DNA of 47,628 nucleotides from a virus: positions 1-47,628 of the IMG/VR virus record IMGVR_UViG_3300033143_001222. One strand, written 5' to 3'. Position 1 is the first letter of the stretch, and every line of letters begins with the position of its first letter. Of the stretch, positions 1 to 7,570 are shown one piece after another. The notes under the pieces were generated by a model, which was given only the letters and a program-made list of their open reading frames with translations, had not been told where the DNA came from and ran no database searches. Made by a program: the position numbers and the translations under genes.

Positions 1-52
1 ACCGCATCCAAAAATTTGCCACGCCAGGGGATAAAGGATCTTCCAAAGCCGG
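1..52. repeat. Terminal overlap, left copy (circular join)
   Basis: These 52 bases are identical to 47577-47628. A protein-coding frame runs through both copies without interruption, so the repeat is best read as the overlap left when a circular or circularly permuted genome is assembled linearly. A true terminal repeat of the packaged DNA is less likely, because it would cut a replication gene. Confidence 0.9.
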
Positions 53-2156
53 TTGGTATTGGTACTCAGAGTTTGAAGACGAATACAGGCCAGGCGCGTT
101 TGTCGGTGTCGGTGTCTTCGGTAATTACCGGGAGCCTTGTCAGGAGCGTATTGTCTGGACATCAAAGCGTAAGAACGTAATGTCACCAACTGAGGTTGCG
201 CTGTTCAGTGAGCAGATCGAACGTGCTGCTATCAACCGCCAGATCGAGAGAGAAGAAGCATACAAACGTGCTGCCACCAAAGCCCAAGCTATCTGGGAAA
301 ACGCGGACCCGGCACCAGAAGACCATCCATATCTGGTAAAGAAGGGCATTCAACCCCACGGCGCACGCTTCAGAAACGGATGGCTTGTGCTATCTGTTAC
401 GATCGATGGAGTGATTACATCGCTTCAGGAGATCAAGGGCAACAAGAAAAAATTTCTGATCGATGGAAAAATTGGTGGCGGCTATTATATATTGGATGGC
501 ACCACTACTGTTGTATATGTCTCAGAAAGCTATTCTACTTCAGGCAGCATACGAGAAGCGACCGGCGCCAAAGTGTATTGTGCTTACAACGCCAACAACC
601 TCCTGGACGTTGTAAACATAGCCAAAGATCAAAACCCTGATTCAAACGTCATTATCTGTGGAGATGATGATATCTGGAAGGAAACCAACACAGGAAGAAC
701 CAAGGGCATGGCAGCCAGCGAGGCCACACAATGCCGTATTGTCTTCCCGTTATTTCAAGACACCACCAGCAAGCCAACCGATTTTAATGATATGCACGCC
801 CTGGAAGGGTTAGATGTTGTCCGGAAACTTATTGAAGAGAAGCCGGCGCTATATATAAAAAAGACCGACTACGAGGATATGCCGGAAGAACTACTTTCGC
901 CGCCAGGGATCCTGGGAGACATCGCCAACTATTACAATGTTACCGCACGCGCACCGCAGCCAGGCTTTGCCGTTCAAACAGCGCTTGCCATCGGATCAAT
1001 CGTCATGGGCAGAAATTTTAAATCCACCAAGGGCAACCATACCAGCCTATATTTCTTAAACATCGCAAAATCAGGAACGGGAAAAGAGCATGGTAAAACA
1101 GTTATTGAAGATATTTTGTCGAAAGCCGAGCTTCACGACTACATCAATGGGAGTGGTTATACCAGCGCAGGGGCAGTATTTTCTGCTTTGCTCCGCGCAC
1201 CAAAACATATCACTATCATCGATGAGTTCGGCAGGTACCTTGAAGCTGCTCAGGGAAACAAAAACACACAGCTTATGGAAGCGAATACACAGTTGATGGA
1301 GGCTATCGGCCGGTGCCACGGAACAATGCGCCCCAGCAGCTACAGCACGATGACGCTCACCAAAGAAAAAGCTAAAGAAATGTCAGACCGGCAGATCAAA
1401 AACCCGGCGATCACATTAATGGGGATGACCACACCGGTCGCCTTCTTTGCCAACTTGAGATCCGATGCTGTTGCAGATGGTTTTCTCGGTCGGTTTATAA
1501 TCCACCAGTCCAATATGCCGCGCCTGGTTCACGATGATAAAGATATGATTGACGTGCCTAACAAAATTACCAATTGGGTTAAGAGCGTGCAGGATCGGAC
1601 CGGACACAATGCGGGCTTGTCCGACACAGCCGCCACCGACCCCCTGTTTGTTACGATGGCTTTTCATGGGGATTCTATTGCTATGCTGAGATCCTATTCT
1701 CAGGAGTGTGTTGATATGGCTAACGAGCTGGAGCGCTTTGGTCTGGAGGCCTTACCTGGCCGAGCAAAAGAGATGGCCATGCGTATAGCAATGATAGTTC
1801 AAGTGTCAATAGATCCAGAATCCGACATTATTGGCACCGAGGCTGTAGGATGGGCTATAAAATACATGCGCTTTTCAATCAATCAATCAGCCAGCGTGTT
1901 GAAAATGAAGATGGCCGGGTCATCCTTTGAAGCCGACAAGAAAGAAGTATTGGAAGCTATCCGGGAAGCTGGAGAGAATGGCGTGAGCTGGAGCGATATG
2001 CAGAAAACGCCACCATACGCAAAACACCGCAAACGCGATATGGGCGATATCATGGACGCGCTGATATCTGCGGAGCTTGTTACACACGAACGAATCACGA
2101 GCGGAAAACGTGGGCGACCGCGTGAGGCGTATATTGCAATAGAAGGAGAGAAGTGA
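1..2156 (+). CDS. TOPRIM/DUF3987 primase-helicase, 3' part (gene crosses the join)
   Basis: This is the main part of a 763-aa protein whose start is at 47441; the reading frame enters here with its first full codon at base 3. In full-length numbering, a TOPRIM-like region spans about 205-320, with the acidic motif SESYSTSGSI near 216, an acidic DDD triplet at 267-269 and DFND at 306-309. It is followed by a DUF3987-type ATPase region with Walker A SGTGK at 403-407 and Walker B ITIIDEF at 449-455. The last 75 residues look like a winged helix. Such proteins prime and unwind DNA at phage forks. Residues just after Walker B contain NTQLMEA twice in tandem, which may be a recent 21-bp duplication. 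The stop overlaps the next start as TGATG. Confidence 0.88.
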   Translation, partial: RIQKFATPGDKGSSKAGWYWYSEFEDEYRPGAFVGVGVFGNYREPCQERIVWTSKRKNVMSPTEVALFSEQIERAAINRQIEREEAYKRAATKAQAIWENADPAPEDHPYLVKKGIQPHGARFRNGWLVLSVTIDGVITSLQEIKGNKKKFLIDGKIGGGYYILDGTTTVVYVSESYSTSGSIREATGAKVYCAYNANNLLDVVNIAKDQNPDSNVIICGDDDIWKETNTGRTKGMAASEATQCRIVFPLFQDTTSKPTDFNDMHALEGLDVVRKLIEEKPALYIKKTDYEDMPEELLSPPGILGDIANYYNVTARAPQPGFAVQTALAIGSIVMGRNFKSTKGNHTSLYFLNIAKSGTGKEHGKTVIEDILSKAELHDYINGSGYTSAGAVFSALLRAPKHITIIDEFGRYLEAAQGNKNTQLMEANTQLMEAIGRCHGTMRPSSYSTMTLTKEKAKEMSDRQIKNPAITLMGMTTPVAFFANLRSDAVADGFLGRFIIHQSNMPRLVHDDKDMIDVPNKITNWVKSVQDRTGHNAGLSDTAATDPLFVTMAFHGDSIAMLRSYSQECVDMANELERFGLEALPGRAKEMAMRIAMIVQVSIDPESDIIGTEAVGWAIKYMRFSINQSASVLKMKMAGSSFEADKKEVLEAIREAGENGVSWSDMQKTPPYAKHRKRDMGDIMDALISAELVTHERITSGKRGRPREAYIAIEGEK

Positions 2157-2350
2157 TGACCAAAGAAGAAAAATTAAAACGCCTGAAATATAAACTGCAA
2201 CTAGCCATAGCTGATCGGATGGTTTTTGATGGCTACACCGCAACCAACGCATCGGGTTTGGCATTGATAATAGAGGCTAAGAAAAAAGAGCTTAAAGCTC
2301 AAGAAAAACTTCGCAGATTCATGGATAAATATCCAAAGGTAGGAAGATAA
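2156..2350 (+). CDS. Small basic hypothetical protein
   Basis: A 64-aa lysine-rich, mostly helical protein of unknown function. I chose the ATG at 2156, which overlaps the upstream TGA and lies behind a good AGAAGGAGAG ribosome site; a GTG one codon earlier (2153) is possible. Its TAA overlaps the ATG of the helicase stump at 2350, so it was probably co-translated with that helicase before the latter was disrupted. Confidence 0.6.
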   Translation: MTKEEKLKRLKYKLQLAIADRMVFDGYTATNASGLALIIEAKKKELKAQEKLRRFMDKYPKVGR

Positions 2351-2427
2351 TGATCCTCACCGAAGAACAAGAACACGCCATATCATCGGCCCCGGATGCG
2401 ATCGAAGGCCCCCTTGTTCTTTTTTAA
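2350..2427 (+). pseudogene. 5' stump of a UvrD-like helicase gene
   Basis: A 25-codon frame starting at an ATG that overlaps the previous stop (TAATG). It reads MILTEEQEHAISS, then EGPLVLF and stop. This matches the start of UvrD/PcrA-type SF1 helicases, where L-x-x-EQ-x-x-A-[IV] (Q-motif region) is followed by EGPLL-[VI]-[LM] and then the Walker A AGAGSGKT. The match ends exactly where Walker A should begin. The sequence then turns A/T-rich and leads into the GIY-YIG gene. The matching 3' end of such a helicase is at 3198-3260. Assignment to the family is from motif memory, not a database search. Confidence 0.6.
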
Positions 2428-2448
2428 ATATTACGTTACTATCCATAA

Positions 2449-3204
2449 ATGAGAAAAATATACAGTGTTTACAAAATTACAAACCTAATAACTCAAAAAA
2501 TATATATTGGAGTTACTTGTCGAGATATGAAAACGAGATGGAGGCAACACAAAAATAGAAAACCACAAAATAATTTTTTCAGACTTTGTATCAAAAAATA
2601 TGGAGAAAAAAACTTTAAAATTGAAATTTTATTTTTGTTTTCCTCGCAAGACAAAGCATACGAAAAAGAAAAATATCTTATCAATAAACATAAAACTAAT
2701 ATATGCCGTTACCCAGAAGGTGTTGGCATGAATATGTCTGATGGTGGAGAAAGGGGGAACTACGGTTATGTTGCTACAGAAGAGCACAGAAAAAATTTAA
2801 GCAAAGCCTTTACTGGAAGAAAAATAACTAATACAGAAAACATGAGAAAAGCAAAATTAGGCGCCAAAAATCCAATGTATGGTAAAAAAATGTCAGAAGA
2901 AGGGAAAAAACAAAGAAGTGATTTTTGGAAGACGGACGCTAATCCGATGAAGGGGAAAACTGGAAAAAACAACCCGCTATACGGAAGGGAGAGGCCTAAG
3001 CATGTTAAAGAGGCTTTGTTAAAAAATAACATGAAGAGGGCAAGACCAGTTTTACAAATATGCCCTGAAACGAATAAAGTATTAAATGAGTTTGAAAGTT
3101 GTGGCGCTGCCTGTAGATCAGTAAATATAAAAAATGGCGTTCATGGCGCCTGTAATAAAAAACAGAAAACAGCAGGCGGGTATAAATGGAGATATAAGAA
3201 ATGA
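2449..3204 (+). CDS. GIY-YIG homing endonuclease with NUMOD modules
   Basis: A 251-aa protein. The N-terminal 95 residues form a GIY-YIG nuclease domain, with SVYKITN standing for the GIY strand, KIYIGVT for YIG, and the Arg/His helix RWRQH. Residues about 105-190 contain NUMOD3-type DNA-binding repeats (HRKNLSKAFTGRK, AKNPMYGKKMSEE, NPMKGKTGKNNPLYGRE). The C-terminus is NUMOD1-like (RPVLQICPETNKVLNEF). Such enzymes cut a specific site so that their own gene is copied into it. The gene is visibly A/T-richer than its neighbours and has no strong ribosome site, which suggests recent transfer. It replaces the centre of a helicase gene. Confidence 0.88.
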   Translation: MRKIYSVYKITNLITQKIYIGVTCRDMKTRWRQHKNRKPQNNFFRLCIKKYGEKNFKIEILFLFSSQDKAYEKEKYLINKHKTNICRYPEGVGMNMSDGGERGNYGYVATEEHRKNLSKAFTGRKITNTENMRKAKLGAKNPMYGKKMSEEGKKQRSDFWKTDANPMKGKTGKNNPLYGRERPKHVKEALLKNNMKRARPVLQICPETNKVLNEFESCGAACRSVNIKNGVHGACNKKQKTAGGYKWRYKK

Positions 3205-3260
3205 TGCAGATGCTTTACGTCGCAGCAACGCGACCGAGCAATTGCCTGGTGGTAATGTAA
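3198..3260 (+). pseudogene. 3' stump of the UvrD-like helicase (motif VI)
   Basis: Right at the end of the GIY-YIG gene another frame encodes E-MMQMLYVAATRPSNCLVVM and stop. LYVAxTR followed by a hydrophobic strand is motif VI of UvrD/PcrA/AddA helicases. With the stump at 2350-2427 this makes a helicase lacking everything from Walker A to motif V. An ATG at 3201 could in principle start a 19-aa peptide, but no ribosome site or function is visible. Confidence 0.55.
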
Positions 3261-3270
3261 AGGAAAGACT

Positions 3271-3483
3271 ATGGATATAGAAGTAAAGCTTGACGCGATC
3301 GGTAAAGAGGTCGTCAGAAAAGTAGATGCAAAATATAAAGCCGGCATGATTGAACATGGCGAGGGCGTGCGCGGTATGTCCGACGCTGGGCTATCACGCC
3401 TGGAGTGGTTGCTTGCCCTACAAGAAGAGGCGATTGACACAGTTGCCTACTGCGAAGTTCTGATTCAGCAAGAGCAAAAATAG
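3271..3483 (+). CDS. Hypothetical protein, faint MazG-like character
   Basis: A 70-aa acidic, helical protein with AAAGGAAAG as ribosome site. Its second half (LEWLLALQEEAIDTVAYCEVL) resembles the E-E-x-x-D helix of small phage MazG-like or dNTP pyrophosphohydrolase-like proteins, but the rest of the fold is not recognisable and the similarity is weak. It follows the helicase stump and ends before an intergenic promoter-like region. Confidence 0.6.
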   Translation: MDIEVKLDAIGKEVVRKVDAKYKAGMIEHGEGVRGMSDAGLSRLEWLLALQEEAIDTVAYCEVLIQQEQK

Positions 3484-3501
3484 CCAACTAACTGCCCTGT
3501 A

Positions 3502-3530
3502 TAGGTAAACCATTAATATTGTGTTAAGAT
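3502..3530 (+). promoter_or_regulatory. Possible extended -10 promoter
   Basis: Upstream of the metallophosphoesterase gene lies TGTTAAGAT (3522-3530), an extended -10 element (TG-N-TAAGAT), with only a poor -35 (TAGGTA, 3502-3507). Transcription would start near 3537. The same bases lie in an imperfect inverted repeat TGTT-N10-AACA. Weak evidence. Confidence 0.3.
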
Positions 3531-3564
3531 AGTCGAACATTTCCATTATCACAGTGGGGGATAT

Positions 3565-4689
3565 TTGACTTTATCAGCAGAAGAACTCAAAGAAGCGTAT
3601 GATGCACACAAGACCTTCAATGGATGCGCTCGTGAAGCAGCGGCCTTTTTAAACCTGAATATCAGGACTTATGGCGAGAGGCTTAAAAAAGCAAAAGAAA
3701 AATTCCTATACAACATGCCCGATGACCACAACCTGAAGGGCGTCAGTAACTACGAAAAACTAAACCCTGAAACCGGCGAGTGGGAGGCCACCCGAAGGTG
3801 GTGCAAATCAGACAAAGATAAAGAAAACGCTCAAGAAATAGCCTCTGTGATACTGAAGGGCATTCTTGATAAGATTAAACCAGTTGTTCCAACCCCCGCT
3901 CCAAAACATACAGTTTCCGACCTGTTAGCTGAATATAATTTAACCGACTTCCATCTGGGCGCCCTAGCCCACGCAGAGGAGAGTGGCGACGACTGGAATA
4001 TTGATATAGCAGAAGACCTGGTTCGTAAATGGTTGTTATCCGCTATGGACTCTGTGCCAAATGCACACACCGCAGTCTTGAACAATATGGGTGACTACCA
4101 GCATTTTAGCTCTATGATAGCCGAGACACCAGCACACAAGCACCCTCTGGACGCAGCCGCTAGACCGTACTTAATAGTAAGAGCCGCCATAAGAATAATG
4201 CGCATGTTGATTGACGAGCTGTTGAAAAAACATGAGCATGTCCATGTCAAAATATGTGATGCCAATCATGATCCGTATGGTCAATTGTTCTTGCGTGAAT
4301 CTCTAAGGCCTCTATATGAAAGCGAACCCAGAGTAAGTATAGACGATTCACCTACAGCATATTATTGCTATGAATGGGGAGACGTGAGCTTATTCTATCA
4401 TCACGGCAACAAGAAAAACCTTAAACAGATATCTGAGGTATTTGTAGGGACGTTTAGGAAAATATATGGTCGCACTAAATTTAGCTATGGAAGAATAGGC
4501 CATTTCCATCATGGCGCATCTACAGAGGACTGTCTTATGAAGACAGAGATTATGCCAACGCTAGCGCCCAAAGATAATCACGCGGCAGAAAGCGGATACT
4601 TAAGCAAGAGGGAGGCGGTGACGGTCGTGTTCCACAAAAAATATGGGGAGGTGAAGCGTATCACCACATCTCCGGAGATGGTGTTGTGA
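3565..4689 (+). CDS. Metallophosphoesterase-family protein
   Basis: A 374-aa protein starting at TTG, 3 bases after a GTGGGGGAT ribosome-site region. Residues 1-45 look like a small helix-turn-helix (AAAFLNLNIRTYGERLKKA). The calcineurin-like phosphoesterase motifs follow in order: DFH (128-130), GD (176-177), NHD (234-236), HHG (279-281) and GHFHH (312-316), which supply the two-metal site. Family members in phage replication regions are thought to act as nucleases or phosphatases; the substrate here is unknown. The stop overlaps the GTG start of the next gene. Confidence 0.8.
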   Translation: MTLSAEELKEAYDAHKTFNGCAREAAAFLNLNIRTYGERLKKAKEKFLYNMPDDHNLKGVSNYEKLNPETGEWEATRRWCKSDKDKENAQEIASVILKGILDKIKPVVPTPAPKHTVSDLLAEYNLTDFHLGALAHAEESGDDWNIDIAEDLVRKWLLSAMDSVPNAHTAVLNNMGDYQHFSSMIAETPAHKHPLDAAARPYLIVRAAIRIMRMLIDELLKKHEHVHVKICDANHDPYGQLFLRESLRPLYESEPRVSIDDSPTAYYCYEWGDVSLFYHHGNKKNLKQISEVFVGTFRKIYGRTKFSYGRIGHFHHGASTEDCLMKTEIMPTLAPKDNHAAESGYLSKREAVTVVFHKKYGEVKRITTSPEMVL

Positions 4690-5279
4690 AGAAGATTTCA
4701 TTAAAAGAAGCAAGGCGGCTAGGCAGATCGAGATATTATACAGGCGTGCCATGCGTTAGGGGTCACATATGCGCCAGAATAACCACTAGTGCGCTGTGCT
4801 GTGAATGCTCAAAAATGCACAAACGAAACGCTCATTACAAAAAGGCTGGTGACCCAGAATATAAAAGAAAAAGAAAAGAATACACCGAAAGAAACAAGGA
4901 TTCTAAAAAAGAATACGACAAAAGATACCGCAAAGATAACAGGGAAAAGGTTAATAAAAACTCTAGAGAATGGACAAAAAACAACAAGAGCAAGCGCAGT
5001 GCCATCTCTCAAAATTACAAAGCAAAAAGAAGGGCTATTAAAAAAGAAGGAATGTCATCCATAGAGCTGATGGAATGGAAAAAATCTCAGCAAAAAGTTT
5101 GTCACTGGTGTCAGGTTGAGTGTGAGGAATCCTTCCACGTAGATCATTATATCCCTCTTTCTAAAGGCGGTAAGCATATAGCATCTAACTTGGTTATATC
5201 ATGCGCATCGTGCAACGTAAGAAAAAACAATAAAATGCCAGATATCTGGGAAAAAGAAATAAGGGAGATGATCGCATGA
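4686..5279 (+). CDS. HNH endonuclease (probable free-standing homing enzyme)
   Basis: A 197-aa very basic protein with a GTG start overlapping the previous stop. The N-terminus carries a Cys/His cluster (CVRGHIC, then CCEC) that probably binds zinc. The middle is a lysine/arginine-rich helix (about 50-115). The C-terminal 65 residues are an HNH domain: CHWC, FHVDHYIPLSKGG, NL and CASCN. It cleaves DNA and is likely a selfish homing enzyme placed between host-like phage genes. Its A/T-rich, A-rich codon use differs from flanking genes, like the GIY-YIG gene. Confidence 0.85.
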   Translation: MKKISLKEARRLGRSRYYTGVPCVRGHICARITTSALCCECSKMHKRNAHYKKAGDPEYKRKRKEYTERNKDSKKEYDKRYRKDNREKVNKNSREWTKNNKSKRSAISQNYKAKRRAIKKEGMSSIELMEWKKSQQKVCHWCQVECEESFHVDHYIPLSKGGKHIASNLVISCASCNVRKNNKMPDIWEKEIREMIA

Positions 5280-5467
5280 TGTGGTATGCAGCAGCCTTAA
5301 TATATTTCGGAAATATCGATCAGCAACGGAACGTAGCGTGGGGCAGAGGCTTTAAAACAAAGGCCGCTTGTGAAAAATTCATCAAAGACCCTACCGTTCC
5401 AAAGTACATGATGGTGATCGAGATTGAGTGTGTTTTCAAGGCAGAAGGCAAAAAGGTGTCTGTATAA
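5276..5467 (+). CDS. Hypothetical protein
   Basis: A 63-aa protein whose ATG overlaps the HNH gene's stop (ATGATG). It begins MMWYAAALIYFGN and contains a region with alternating hydrophobic residues. It resembles the short single-domain proteins in which aromatic residues precede a K-x-x-C-E helix (TKAACEKFIKDP), but I cannot name a function. Confidence 0.55.
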   Translation: MMWYAAALIYFGNIDQQRNVAWGRGFKTKAACEKFIKDPTVPKYMMVIEIECVFKAEGKKVSV

Positions 5468-5479
5468 TAGAACTTAGAT

Positions 5480-5509
5480 GTTGCTATTCTTTCAACCATT
5501 CTTTACTCT
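5480..5509 (+). promoter_or_regulatory. Promoter with operator palindrome O1
   Basis: A sigma70-type promoter TTGCTA (5481-5486), 17-base spacer, TACTCT (5504-5509), expected start near 5516. The -35 lies in the palindrome GTTGCTATTCTTTCAAC (5480-5496), matching the GTTG-N9-CAAC sites at 6210, 6241 and 43491. It drives the HTH gene at 5553, so the HTH protein may regulate itself. Confidence 0.6.
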
Positions 5510-5514
5510 ATTAC

Positions 5515-5530
5515 TTGTGCGGCGGCACAA
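5515..5530. promoter_or_regulatory. Perfect palindrome at the predicted transcription start
   Basis: TTGTGC-GGCG-GCACAA, a perfect inverted repeat with 6-base arms, lies exactly at the predicted +1 of the 5481 promoter. It could be a second regulator site or a 5' mRNA hairpin; it does not match the GTTGA-N7-TCAAC consensus. Confidence 0.4.
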
Positions 5531-5552
5531 CACTGAATAGGAACGAACGACT

Positions 5553-5762
5553 ATGAACCGCGTAGAAAAAATGATTGAAAAGTTCAAGCCGGCCTTTGAG
5601 GGATCAATCCCTAAGATGTCCAAAGCTATGAACATTGATAGAACCACGCTTCACCACGCCATGAAGCGTGGAACTTTTAGCACTGACTTGCAAGAGAAGT
5701 TTTTGGATCTGGCCAAAGAGCATAAAGTTAAAGTCAACCCAGTAGACCTGTTGAATGTCTAA
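5553..5762 (+). CDS. Small HTH DNA-binding protein (Cro/CI-like)
   Basis: A 69-aa basic protein with ribosome site TAGGAACGA. Residues about 16-45 (SIPKMSKAMNIDRTTLHHAMKRG) fit a helix-turn-helix with the second helix TTLHHAMKR in the recognition position. The size suits a Cro-like or YdaS-like regulator. It is the first gene after a promoter that carries a GTTG-N9-CAAC palindrome and is the simplest candidate for the protein that binds it. Binding itself is inferred, not shown. Confidence 0.7.
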   Translation: MNRVEKMIEKFKPAFEGSIPKMSKAMNIDRTTLHHAMKRGTFSTDLQEKFLDLAKEHKVKVNPVDLLNV

Positions 5763-6180
5763 AAAATCCAACAAACTATCCATTCTGAATCGCGCCCTGT
5801 GGAACGACGCCAGCTTGCCTTGGCTGGAAGAGCATTTGCAGATTGCTATTGTTGAAGCTTTAAACAAGATGGTGCTTGCCGGCGCCAAGTTTACGTTTGC
5901 CGCTGACATGAACGCCGGCAGACGGAGTAAGAGGCAGGGAGCCAAGCTAAAGTTAGCCGGTATGGTCGCCGGTGAATGCGACTTGCGTTTTTACTTGGAC
6001 GATGGGCGGCTTGGTCAGATAGAATTAAAGACCAAGCGCAATGGCGTTGTCTCTAAAGTCCAAAAAAATCGTCACAATCTGTTGCGCTCACTCGGCCATG
6101 ATGTTCGTGTAGTCAAGGCTAACTGCCCAACAGATGCCGTTAATCAAGTCCTCGCTATTCTCGACGAGTGGATATCTTAA
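5755..6180 (+). CDS. VRR-NUC domain nuclease
   Basis: A 141-aa PD-(D/E)XK nuclease of the VRR-NUC type. An N-terminal EEHLQIAIVEAL helix is followed by the basic stretch NAGRRSKRQGAKLKLAG, then the catalytic D76 (GECDLRFY), E90 and K92 (IELK), and the QKNRHNLLRSLGH helix typical of the family. Phage VRR-NUC proteins act on branched DNA such as Holliday junctions, which would suit resolution of recombination intermediates before packaging. It overlaps the HTH gene by 8 bases and is co-transcribed with it. Confidence 0.85.
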   Translation: MSKKSNKLSILNRALWNDASLPWLEEHLQIAIVEALNKMVLAGAKFTFAADMNAGRRSKRQGAKLKLAGMVAGECDLRFYLDDGRLGQIELKTKRNGVVSKVQKNRHNLLRSLGHDVRVVKANCPTDAVNQVLAILDEWIS

Positions 6181-6209
6181 AAATTAACGCGAATTAATTT
6201 CTTTTTACT

Positions 6210-6257
6210 GTTGACTACAATTCAACTTGCTCCTAGTATTGTTGCAAGACATTCAAC
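6210..6257 (+). promoter_or_regulatory. Strong promoter with two operator palindromes (O2, O3)
   Basis: TTGACT (6211-6216), 17-base spacer, TAGTAT (6234-6239) is the best sigma70-type promoter in the window, start expected near 6246. O2, GTTGACTACAATTCAAC (6210-6226), covers the -35. O3, GTTGCAAGACATTCAAC (6241-6257), covers the start site. The centres are 31 bp apart, about three helical turns, an arrangement fit for cooperative repression of the recombination operon. Confidence 0.7.
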
Positions 6258-6288
6258 GGTGAGTGTTTAAAACAGTAAAGGAAAGATT

Positions 6289-6792
6289 ATGACGAAAAAC
6301 CACGTTTCTATGGAGGCTCTTCTAACGATGACCCCCGCAGATCTGGATGCCCTGACTGTCGATCAATTGCTACTGATACAGCAAGACATTGTCGATGAGG
6401 CCAAACGGATCAAAAGCATTATAACCATATATGATAGCGTCCTTAATAAGCGCTATACAAAATCAATAGCCAAGGCTTACAAGGCTAAAGATGAAACGTA
6501 TGGCAAGGTCACCTTCTGCGATAACAGCCAAGATGATTATATCATTGACGTTGAAACTCCCAAGAACATTAAATGGGATCCAAGCGCTATGATAATTGCT
6601 GAGGCGGTTATTCGTGACGAATGGGAAGAAGATCCTGATGAGTATGTCACTACCAAACGGTCAATCCCTGAAGCTAAGTACCTTGGCTGGCCTAAAGCAA
6701 TCCAAAAAGTGTTTGCTCCTGCCCGTGCTGTTACGGCCGGCAAGCGTAAAATTTCAATCAAACTTGTAGAAAAAGAAGAGGAAGCTGCATAA
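6289..6792 (+). CDS. Conserved-type phage protein of the recombination operon
   Basis: A 167-aa protein with ribosome site AAAGGAAAG. The first 60 residues are helical (VDQLLLIQQDIVDEAKRIKSI), and the middle part is acidic with DDYIIDVETPKNIKWDP. Proteins of this layout often precede Sak4-like ATPases in phages, but I cannot give an activity. It is the first gene behind the 6211 promoter and its TAA overlaps the next ATG. Confidence 0.75.
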   Translation: MTKNHVSMEALLTMTPADLDALTVDQLLLIQQDIVDEAKRIKSIITIYDSVLNKRYTKSIAKAYKAKDETYGKVTFCDNSQDDYIIDVETPKNIKWDPSAMIIAEAVIRDEWEEDPDEYVTTKRSIPEAKYLGWPKAIQKVFAPARAVTAGKRKISIKLVEKEEEAA

Positions 6793-7559
6793 TGGCTATC
6801 GATTTAAAATCAATTCAAAAAGGTGCGTCGCATTTGCCACCACGGATACTGGTTTATGGTGTCCAGGGTATCGGTAAATCGTCGCCCAACGCTCCAAACC
6901 CAATTTTCATTCTAACTGAAGACGGTTTGGGCTTACTGGAATCGGATCACTTTCCACTGTGCAAATCCTACACAGATGTAATGGATTGCTTAACCGTACT
7001 GGCAACCCAGGAACACGAGTTTGAAACTCTTGTAATGGATTCCCTGGACTGGATGGAACCACTGGTATGGCAACATACTTGTGAGATCAATAACTGGTCG
7101 AGCATTGAAGATGCCGGCTACGGAAAAGGTTATGTTGAAGCCCTGGCTTTTTGGTCAGAGTATCTTGATGCGATCAACTATCTTCGCAATGAGAAGAACA
7201 TGACGATCATCCAGACGGCCCACGCTACGGCCAAACGGTTTAACGACCCTACCACCGAGCCGTATGATCGGTACCAGATTAAACTCCAGGATAAAGCTGC
7301 CGGCAAAATGCTGGAGCATAGCGATATCGTGTTGTTTGCTAACTATCGCGTCACCACCATTAAAGACGGCAAGGACAAAAAGAATGTCCGGGCTGTTGGT
7401 GCAGGCGAGCGGGTTATATACACTGAGGAACGCCCAGCGTTTATAGCCAAAAACCGTTACTCTCTGCCAGCCGAGATGTCTTTAGACTGGAACGAACTTG
7501 CTAAACATATCCCTTACTTCAACCCCAAGAAAAAAGCCGCTGGTAAGAAAGCCGCTTAG
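6792..7559 (+). CDS. Sak4-like RecA-fold ATPase (AAA_24), recombination
   Basis: A 255-aa single-domain ATPase. Walker A is GVQGIGKS (23-30) and the Walker B strand is TLVMDSLDW (79-87). Later motifs include MTIIQTAHA and the KAAGKMLEHSDIVLFANY segment seen in phage Sak4/AAA_24 proteins. Sak4 proteins bind single-stranded DNA and promote strand annealing or exchange together with a phage SSB. Here the SSB candidate is the next gene, 11 bases downstream. The C-terminus ends in a lysine/alanine-rich tail (KKKAAGKKAA). Confidence 0.85.
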   Translation: MAIDLKSIQKGASHLPPRILVYGVQGIGKSSPNAPNPIFILTEDGLGLLESDHFPLCKSYTDVMDCLTVLATQEHEFETLVMDSLDWMEPLVWQHTCEINNWSSIEDAGYGKGYVEALAFWSEYLDAINYLRNEKNMTIIQTAHATAKRFNDPTTEPYDRYQIKLQDKAAGKMLEHSDIVLFANYRVTTIKDGKDKKNVRAVGAGERVIYTEERPAFIAKNRYSLPAEMSLDWNELAKHIPYFNPKKKAAGKKAA

Positions 7560-7570
7560 GAGAAATTACT

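Noticed and set aside
2428-3204. Group I intron or intein around the GIY-YIG gene
   Set aside because: The flanks do not form a complete gene when joined (Walker A through motif V would be missing), and no intron core or splicing motifs were recognised.
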